Source: DASWZN01 sp963841635 | GTDB taxonomy: Bacteria > Acidobacteriota > Terriglobia > Bryobacterales > Bryobacteraceae | Assembly (NCBI GenBank): GCA_963841635.1 | Contig: CAWJDO010000002.1 | Coordinates: forward strand, 3,968,001-4,032,000 | Direction of reading: 5' to 3' | DNA: 64,000 nt | Program-made: the position numbers and the translations under genes | Shown: in pieces, positions 58,514 to 64,000 of the stretch | How positions within the stretch are numbered: position 1 is the stretch's first letter | How the letters are laid out: each line of letters begins with the position of its first letter | The notes under the pieces: model-generated | What the model saw: the letters and a program-made list of their open reading frames with translations, nothing else | The model's database searches: none | Told to the model about the DNA's origin: nothing

Positions 58514-58759
58514 CTAGTCGAGCAACTCGACCTGGAACTCTTCGATCACCGGGTTGGCCAGCACCTCCCGGGCGATCTGTTCCATTTCCCCACGGGCGCT
58601 CTCTCGCGAGGTCCCGGGAGCGAGCTCGATGTCGAAAAACTTGCCCTGCCGTACGTTGCCGACCGAAGAGTGCCCCAGGCCATTGAGCGCGGCACAGATG
58701 GTCTTTCCCTGCGGGTCGAGAACGGTTGGCTTCAAGGAAACGAACACTCGGGCTTTCAT
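58514..58759 (-). CDS. purS: PurS subunit of FGAM synthetase
   Basis: ATG 58759 gives MKARVFVSLKPTVLDPQGKT and 81 residues, the typical PurS. The SSVGNVRQGKFFDIEL stretch is conserved. PurS bridges PurQ and small PurL in purine synthesis; neither partner is in this window. It heads the cheY-cheX-fliM run on the same strand. Confidence 0.95.
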   Translation of the reverse strand: MKARVFVSLKPTVLDPQGKTICAALNGLGHSSVGNVRQGKFFDIELAPGTSRESARGEMEQIAREVLANPVIEEFQVELLD

Positions 58760-58820
58760 GGGAATCCCCATTCTAGCCCACTTTCCCCGCCACGGCCGAG
58801 CGACCGCCGGCGAACGTTCG

Positions 58821-58848
58821 TTACCGAGCCGCGACCGCAAGGGAGCGG
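58821..58848. repeat. Partial arm of the first palindrome family
   Basis: TTACCGAGCCGCGACCGCAA followed by GGGAGCGG. The 200 bp around it (58760-58959) hold no gene; GCATACATTCGTTGCCGAG-like bases repeat the start of this unit further on. Confidence 0.6.
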
Positions 58849-58959
58849 TGAATGGCCCTGAAGCATTTCCCCACTCCCCGTCCTGCGGCGTACATTCGTT
58901 GCCGAGCAACGAATCGATCCCTTTCTCCTCGCGCACCCGCCCGCAGGCGCCGCCCCGCT

Positions 58960-60108
58960 CTACCCGTGATCGTCGTCCACTCGCGTGCAGCCCGCCGCCT
59001 TGGATGCCGCCGCCGCGGCCCGGCCCCACGCACTGGTCTCCCAGTTGTGCACCGCCCTCCGCTCCGGCGCCCACTCCGGCAGCCGCATCGAAAGGTGCTC
59101 CGCCAGCGCGTTGACATAGGGTTCGTAGAACGTGCGCAATTGGGCCAGGCGCGTCTCGGCTTCCGCGCCGTCCGCCATTTCCAGGCCGGCCGTCGCCAGT
59201 TCGTCGCGCAGTCGCCCCAGAACGCCCGGCGGCAGCCGGTCCGGCTCCGGCGCGCGCGGCGCACGGCGCAGAATCTGCGCGATGTCCACCACCGCGTGCC
59301 GCGCCATCGCGAAGGTGAGCTGCGCCTGGCGTGGCGGGATTTCCCGAATCCCCGCCATCACCAGTGCGCACGCGTCCAGGATCGTGGTAGTCGCCCCCAG
59401 CCACGACTGGTTGTCGTGCTGCGAGCGGAAGTAACTCAGAACGGGGTACGAAATGTGGCTCTCGAGCAGCTCCGCGGTCCAGCGCTCGGACTCGTGCAGC
59501 GAGACGTCGAGCTGATTCAGAGCGCGCGTCTCGCTGAAATGCCGCAGATACTCCAGCGCGCTCGAAGGCGAGCCGGCGCGCGCGTCCAGCAGCACGATGC
59601 TCACCTCGCGGCGCGAGAAGGCCTGATACAGCACCGGTAAGTACCCGATCACGATCGCCAGGAATCCGAACCCCAGCCCGGCTTCGACTACCGTCAGCGC
59701 GCGTCCCGGGCCGGCGGCGGCGGCGGTCACGTCGCCCAGACCGAGCGTAAAGTAGTCCGTGCCGCTCATGTAGAGGTAGGTCCAGAAGTCCGGGTGCCTG
59801 TCGGGCGAAATCACTTTGGTCTGCAGCGCCCAATGCAAACCCGCGAATGCGAAAACCATCCCCGCCGTCCAGATACTCAGCAGAAACAGAACCGAGAGCG
59901 GACCGAAGTAACTCAGCGCGGCTTCGCGCCGGCGCGGCCGCCGGATGCGGCGCGCGATCGCCGACCAGGGGCGCCAGCTCAACCGGTAGAACCCCGCGGT
60001 CAGCCGGATTTTGCGCGTCACGCGGCGCGGCAGGATGATCGTCTCGAAGGCATCCCACAGGACGATAAAGATCAACGCGAGACTGAGGACCCCGGCCAGC
60101 GTATGCAT
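58960..60108 (-). CDS. Two-helix potassium-channel-like protein
   Basis: ATG 60108 is used, giving 382 residues; the upstream open frame runs into a palindrome. N-terminal helix at 5-25, a second at about 70-90, the pore loop with TLGLGD (121-126, the family's T-x-G-[YL]-G-D filter) and a third helix at ~135-155. The long soluble C-terminal half has no recognised domain. It probably conducts K+; gating is unknown. Confidence 0.78.
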   Translation of the reverse strand: MHTLAGVLSLALIFIVLWDAFETIILPRRVTRKIRLTAGFYRLSWRPWSAIARRIRRPRRREAALSYFGPLSVLFLLSIWTAGMVFAFAGLHWALQTKVISPDRHPDFWTYLYMSGTDYFTLGLGDVTAAAAGPGRALTVVEAGLGFGFLAIVIGYLPVLYQAFSRREVSIVLLDARAGSPSSALEYLRHFSETRALNQLDVSLHESERWTAELLESHISYPVLSYFRSQHDNQSWLGATTTILDACALVMAGIREIPPRQAQLTFAMARHAVVDIAQILRRAPRAPEPDRLPPGVLGRLRDELATAGLEMADGAEAETRLAQLRTFYEPYVNALAEHLSMRLPEWAPERRAVHNWETSAWGRAAAAASKAAGCTRVDDDHG

Positions 60109-60142
60109 TCTAGTGCCCTGAAGGAAACCGCAAAACACAACT

Positions 60143-60233
60143 GGCCACGAATGAACGCGAATGCACACGAATAAGAAACGCTTCAGAAAGAGGTTCTTGT
60201 TCTATTCGTGTCCATTCGTGTTCATTCGTGGCC
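60143..60233. repeat. Long hairpin, third palindrome family (second copy)
   Basis: GGCCACGAATGAACGCGAAT on the left and its near complement ending TTCATTCGTGGCC on the right, as at 43245-43340, with a few differences in the stem and a different loop. It lies between the channel-like gene and the cation transporter gene. Confidence 0.92.
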
Positions 60234-60261
60234 CAGATTCTGTTTCCGGTTGTGCGCACCG

Positions 60262-61179
60262 CTACTCCTCGTGAGCGTGACGCTGCCCACTGGGGATCGG
60301 GCACCCCGGGCAGTTGACGTGCTCGAATTGCACGGTGGTGTGGAGGATGCGGAACCGCTCCGATAGGACGCTTTTCAGGCCCCGCAGAATCGTCTCGCTT
60401 GCCGAGAGCGGCAGGTCTTCGATCAGCACATGGCAGCTCAGCGCGTGGGTGCTCGATCCCAGGCTCCAGATGTGCACGTCGTGGACATCGATCACTTCCG
60501 GGACGCCGCGCATGGCCGACGTAACCTGCGCCAGTTCCAGCCCTCGCGGCAGGCCCTCCAGTAAGATGTTGAGGGTCTCCCTCACCACGTCCCAGGCCGT
60601 CCACACGATCAGCAGGCCGATCAGGCCGGAGAGCAGCGGATCGGTGCGCTGCCACCCGGTGTAGTGGATCGCCAGCGCCCCGACCACAATCGCCAGCGAG
60701 CCCAGCGCGTCGCCCAACATGTGAACCCAGGCACTGCGAATGTTCACGTCGCGGCCGCGCTCCCCGTGCAGACCCCACATGATCGCGCCATTCACCAGCA
60801 GGCCGCCCGCCGCCACCACCAGCATGGTCATCTCCCCGACTGCCTGCGGGCGCAGCCAGCGCTGGTAACTCTCGAAGATGATATAGCCGGCCAGGATCAG
60901 CAGCGAAAGCGCGTTGACGAACGCCGCCAGCACGCCGGCGCGATGATACCCGTAGGTCTTCACACTGTCGGCCGGCTTCCGCCCGAAGTAGACTCCCAGC
61001 CACGCCAGCAGCAGCGCCAGGGCGTCCGTGAAATTGTGGGCCGCGTCGGAGAGCAGCGAGAGGCTGTGCGCCCGGATGCCCGCGCCGGCCTCGACGACAA
61101 CAAACAGCACCGTTCCGACCAGCGACCAGACCAGAACCTTCCCCATGTCGCTACCGTGCTGGTGTTGATGCTGGTGCAA
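60262..61179 (-). CDS. Cation diffusion facilitator, CzcD/ZitB-like
   Basis: 305 residues from a TTG; an ATG 11 codons later is possible, but the His-rich start HQHQHQH supports the longer form. Six membrane helices. Metal-site motifs are SDAAHNFTDAL (helix 2) and HMLGDALGSLAI (helix 5). The cytoplasmic C-terminal domain is VIDVHDVHIWSLGSSTHAL, with a Cys-Pro-Gly-Cys near the end. It likely exports zinc or a similar divalent ion by proton antiport. Confidence 0.92.
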   Translation of the reverse strand: MHQHQHQHGSDMGKVLVWSLVGTVLFVVVEAGAGIRAHSLSLLSDAAHNFTDALALLLAWLGVYFGRKPADSVKTYGYHRAGVLAAFVNALSLLILAGYIIFESYQRWLRPQAVGEMTMLVVAAGGLLVNGAIMWGLHGERGRDVNIRSAWVHMLGDALGSLAIVVGALAIHYTGWQRTDPLLSGLIGLLIVWTAWDVVRETLNILLEGLPRGLELAQVTSAMRGVPEVIDVHDVHIWSLGSSTHALSCHVLIEDLPLSASETILRGLKSVLSERFRILHTTVQFEHVNCPGCPIPSGQRHAHEE

Positions 61180-61570
61180 GGCCGGCCTTTCAAAACCAGT
61201 GTAGCGCCCGGTCGTCCGCTAGTGCGCTACCCGCCGCCTGCCGCGTGCGTGAAGCCGGAGGGCGGGCTTTCAGCCCGCGCGGGGCTTCAGGGGAACTTGC
61301 GAAATTGACCCGACAGACTGAAGGCTCCGCTGAAAAACGGTGACCTGGCTCCGCTGTCCCAAGCGACATGTCCGCCTGGTCCACGGGATAGGTCTCGAGC
61401 GCGCGTGGCGAGCGCACCCTGTCGCCGCTCTTCAGCCCTTTCCCCTCTCGCCCCGGATGCGACGAACTGAACTTCGCCAGTCCCTCTTTCAGCCCCGCTC
61501 CGCTGAAGTTCCGCGGGCGCCCGCCCCCGCGCCCCTTGCAATCGTCCGCGGTTTGGACCAAATTGAAGGA
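61180..61570. other. Intergenic region with a hairpin
   Basis: No convincing gene. At about 61250-61288 GAAGCC...GGGCGGGCT-TTC-AGCCCGCGC...GGCTTC folds into a strong hairpin, a possible terminator of divergent transcription or a repeat of its own. Confidence 0.5.
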
Positions 61571-61870
61571 GTGAGGTCGCCGGTTCCCATCCAGTTCCTG
61601 AGGGGGCTGCTCGGCCTGCTGGCGTTGGGCTTCGCCTACCGGCTAGGCCGGGCGGCGACACGCCTGCACAATGCCGGCCAGCCCATGACAAGGGCGCTGG
61701 CCTGGGTGCTGCGAACGGTGGCGACCCTGGGAGCCATCCTCTGGACCCGCGGCTTTGACCCGCTCGCCATCGTGGTGCTGGCGGCCGCCGCGGTCAGCCT
61801 CGCCGCCGGCATCTACATGGAATCCCGCCCACACAGGACCGAAGAGATCCACCTGTTTACTGAAGAATGA
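61571..61870 (+). CDS. Small two-helix membrane protein, unrecognised
   Basis: From GTG 61571, 99 residues with two or three hydrophobic segments (FLRGLLGLLALGFAYRLG, VLRTVATLGAILW, LAIVVLAAAAVSLAAGIY) and a charged end (ESRPHRTEEIHLFTEE). The codon pattern fits a real gene, but the start is uncertain because GAAGGA abuts the GTG directly. No family is recognised. Confidence 0.55.
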   Translation: MRSPVPIQFLRGLLGLLALGFAYRLGRAATRLHNAGQPMTRALAWVLRTVATLGAILWTRGFDPLAIVVLAAAAVSLAAGIYMESRPHRTEEIHLFTEE

Positions 61871-61904
61871 CGCCCGCCCTCCCGGGTGCCCGAAAAATTC
61901 ACCC

Positions 61905-61932
61905 TTGTTTTCTCCAGTCGGGCATGTATAAT
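61905..61932 (+). promoter_or_regulatory. Probable promoter of the sedolisin gene
   Basis: TTGTTT (61905-61910), 16-base spacer, TATAAT (61927-61932). The transcript would have a ~125-base leader. Confidence 0.65.
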
Positions 61933-62066
61933 TTCCCCATAGGCTCAGGCTGGGGTTGGCAGTGTGTAGCCTCGCTTGTGCATGCATGGCTCGGCGCCTG
62001 AGGGGCTGCCGGGTTTGGGACTTCCAGTTTCGCTGTATCCAGATTGATTTGACTTGGAGGGTGCTC

Positions 62067-63884
62067 ATGAGCTTCCTGAGGTATGGTGTGCGCTTTCTCC
62101 CTTTGCTGCTGGCAGCTGGGCTTTTGCCCGCCGGGCAAAGGATCCACACAGCTGGCCCGGCCGCGACCGGCCAGCAGGCCCAGTTCAACATTCACTTGCC
62201 GCTCCAGAACGCGGCGGAACTCGACCAGTTACTGGTCGACTTGCACACTGCCGGCTCTCCTAACTACCGGCACTGGCTTACAGCTGCCGAGTTTCGGCAG
62301 CGCTTCGGCCCCAACCCCACCACCGTCGCCCGCATCGCCGCGGACCTCAAGACCCGCGGTTTTACAGTGGTGAAGACTCACTCGCACGGCCTGACCGTCC
62401 GCGGCAACGTGGGCGCCATTCAGGGTCTGATCGGCGTTCCCCTCTTCCAGGGCGTCAGACAGAATGGAACCCGGACGCTGGTCGCTAAAGAGCCCCACAG
62501 GCTACCCGCCTTGTACGTCCAGGCCGGCGCGCACGTGGCCGGCTTTTCGACGGCCGTCCGCAACCATCCTCACGCGGTGCAGGCGGGCCTGGTCCCGGAC
62601 AATCGATACAGCCCCGTCGGGCCCTACTGGTTCACCGACCTGAAGCAGGCGTACGATTTTCCCTCGTACCTGTCTCTGACGGGCAAGGGGCGCACCGTTG
62701 CGATCCTCATGTCGTGCGACTTCCTGGACGGCGACGTGGCCGCCTTTTTCGGCCATGAGAAGCTGGCCGTGCCCACCATCGTCCGCAAGCCGGTCGATGG
62801 AGGAGCGCCGTTCGACGTCAACTCGGGCGCGTGCTTCGAGGCTGCGCTTGACATTCAACAATCCGGCGGCATGGCTCCCGACGCCACCATCCTGGACTAC
62901 AACATCCCGGATCTCTCGGACAACTCGGCCTACGACGGCTATGTCGCGATCTTGGAAGATAACCAGGCCGACATCGTGAGTTCGTCCTTCGGCGGCGCGG
63001 AGGGCTTCTACACCGCCGCCTACAACGACGGCACCGACTTCACCTATATTCTGGGGATATTCGACGACCTGTTCAAACAAGGCAATGCGCAGGGGATTAC
63101 CTTCCTCGCCAGCAGCGGCGACTCCGGCGGTTTAGGCCTGCCTTCGGTGGGCTACTTCGACACGCCCCAGGATCCCCCCGTGGTGACGGCCCAGTTCCTG
63201 CCGGGGATCGAAGAGCCCGCCTCCAGCCCGCACGTAACCGCCGTGGGCGGGACTAACCTTACTACCACGTTCACCTCGGGAAGTAAGGATTCGCAGTACG
63301 TCAGTGAGAATGCCAACTACGATCCGGAGTTGCCGTACGATCCCTATGGCGTCGGCAACCTGGTGTCGGGCGGCGTCTGGGGCAGCGGCGGAGGAGTCAG
63401 CATCTACTTCCACAAGCCTGTGTACCAGTATCTGGCGCGCACCGGTCACAACATGCGCACCATCCCCGACATTTCGTTCCAGATGGGCGGCTGCCCGGGC
63501 GGCATCCTGGACGGACCCTGCCCGGCGGACCGTAGCGCGGCTCTGGTAGCATTCGACTTCGCCGACGTCAACGGCTACTACGGGGTGATCGGAACCAGCG
63601 CCGGATCGCCGGCCATGGCCGGTGTTTTCGCCCTGGCCGAGCAGAACCTCGGGGGGGTGCGCCTTGGCAACGTGAATTACTTCATTTACGGGGAGGCGGC
63701 GTTACAGCCTCTTTACAAGGCGTTCCACCAGGGCATCCCCAGCGACAACGGGTACTTCACCTCGCCGGCACACGTTCCCGGCTACAACCTGGTGATCGGC
63801 AACGGGACGCCCTATGTGCGCAAGCTGATCCTGGCGCCATTCGATCCGCCGGCCGGGACGCCTCAGACGCCCACGAATCCGTAA
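62067..63884 (+). CDS. Sedolisin-type serine carboxyl protease (S53), secreted
   Basis: ATG 62067 with TTGGAGG upstream, 605 residues. Signal peptide at 1-22. Pro-kumamolisin domain ~28-170 (NYRHWLTAAEFRQRFGPN). Catalytic domain with E258-x3-D262 (CFEAALDIQQSGG), oxyanion D302 (ADIVSSSFGG) and S511 (GTSAGSP). The calcium site near the C-terminus is not clearly seen. Activity at acidic pH is typical of this family and fits soil Acidobacteriota. It has its own promoter. Confidence 0.93.
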   Translation: MSFLRYGVRFLPLLLAAGLLPAGQRIHTAGPAATGQQAQFNIHLPLQNAAELDQLLVDLHTAGSPNYRHWLTAAEFRQRFGPNPTTVARIAADLKTRGFTVVKTHSHGLTVRGNVGAIQGLIGVPLFQGVRQNGTRTLVAKEPHRLPALYVQAGAHVAGFSTAVRNHPHAVQAGLVPDNRYSPVGPYWFTDLKQAYDFPSYLSLTGKGRTVAILMSCDFLDGDVAAFFGHEKLAVPTIVRKPVDGGAPFDVNSGACFEAALDIQQSGGMAPDATILDYNIPDLSDNSAYDGYVAILEDNQADIVSSSFGGAEGFYTAAYNDGTDFTYILGIFDDLFKQGNAQGITFLASSGDSGGLGLPSVGYFDTPQDPPVVTAQFLPGIEEPASSPHVTAVGGTNLTTTFTSGSKDSQYVSENANYDPELPYDPYGVGNLVSGGVWGSGGGVSIYFHKPVYQYLARTGHNMRTIPDISFQMGGCPGGILDGPCPADRSAALVAFDFADVNGYYGVIGTSAGSPAMAGVFALAEQNLGGVRLGNVNYFIYGEAALQPLYKAFHQGIPSDNGYFTSPAHVPGYNLVIGNGTPYVRKLILAPFDPPAGTPQTPTNP

Positions 63885-64000
63885 TCGCCATTGCCGGCGA
63901 ACCCGGGACTGGCTCGAATTTCGCTGCCCTTGCGAAATTCGTGCCTGTCCCACCGCTGGTCTTCTGTCAGTCATACTGCTCGCGATTTACGGAGCCGAGG
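63885..64000. other. Right end of the window, no gene
   Basis: Nothing convincing. A short direct repeat (AATTTCGCTGCCC / GCGAAATTCG) near 63920-63945 could be part of a hairpin. Confidence 0.5.

Overview
The window is high-GC chromosomal DNA that looks like an Acidobacteriota genome, Solibacter/Bryobacter-like. This is an inference from a fully merged str-S10-spc-alpha ribosomal supercluster, a PEP-CTERM protein, a GH116-type Tat-exported glycosidase, very long secreted proteases with repeated domains, and several families of dispersed palindromes. No rRNA gene or other taxonomic marker settles it.

Layout. 1-6.7 kb holds the 5' end of a GH116/DUF608 glycosidase, a DUF302 protein, a polytopic membrane protein, an RlmI-like rRNA methyltransferase, htpX, tatA, an Hsp20 gene with a consensus promoter and a PEP-CTERM protein. 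6.8-7.5 kb is a second copy of rplQ with a decayed piece of rpoA. 7.56-13.3 kb is a compact minus-strand operon of seven genes: a small secreted Cys-containing Gly/Ala-rich peptide, a Yip1-like membrane protein, a SpoIIM/DUF95-like membrane protein, an ABC ATPase and permease, a glycosyltransferase with a PqqD/RRE-like N-terminus, and a second glycosyltransferase. I read it as an undescribed candidate system for a modified, exported peptide (bacteriocin/glycocin-like). 13.4-18.45 kb is an insertion-sequence stack: an IS4-family element that has lost its right end, an IS1634-type element, a second IS4-family element with a 10-bp target duplication, and an ISAzo13-like remnant.

18.5-39.3 kb is the ribosomal supercluster, read on the minus strand from a consensus promoter at 39.3 kb: rpsL, rpsG, fusA, tuf, rpsJ, rplC, rplD, rplW, rplB, rpsS, rplV, rpsC, rplP, rpmC, rpsQ, rplN, rplX, rplE, rpsZ, rpsH, rplF, rplR, rpsE, rpmD, rplO, secY, adk, map, infA, rpmJ, rpsM, rpsK, rpsD, rpoA, rplQ. 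The 11.66-kb accessory block therefore lies between two copies of rplQ. Dispersed palindromes sit in several gaps of this operon.

39.6-64 kb holds a frameshifted chemoreceptor, an SDR oxidoreductase, a carbamoyltransferase, glnS-gltX, a 1909-residue subtilisin-like protease with nine FN3-like repeats, a DUF3857/transglutaminase-like gene split by a near-identical second copy of the first IS4 element (7-bp target duplication, frame restorable), tRNA-Val(CAC) beside an integrase remnant, fliM-cheX-cheY-purS, a K+-channel-like protein, a cation diffusion facilitator, a small membrane protein and a sedolisin (S53) protease.
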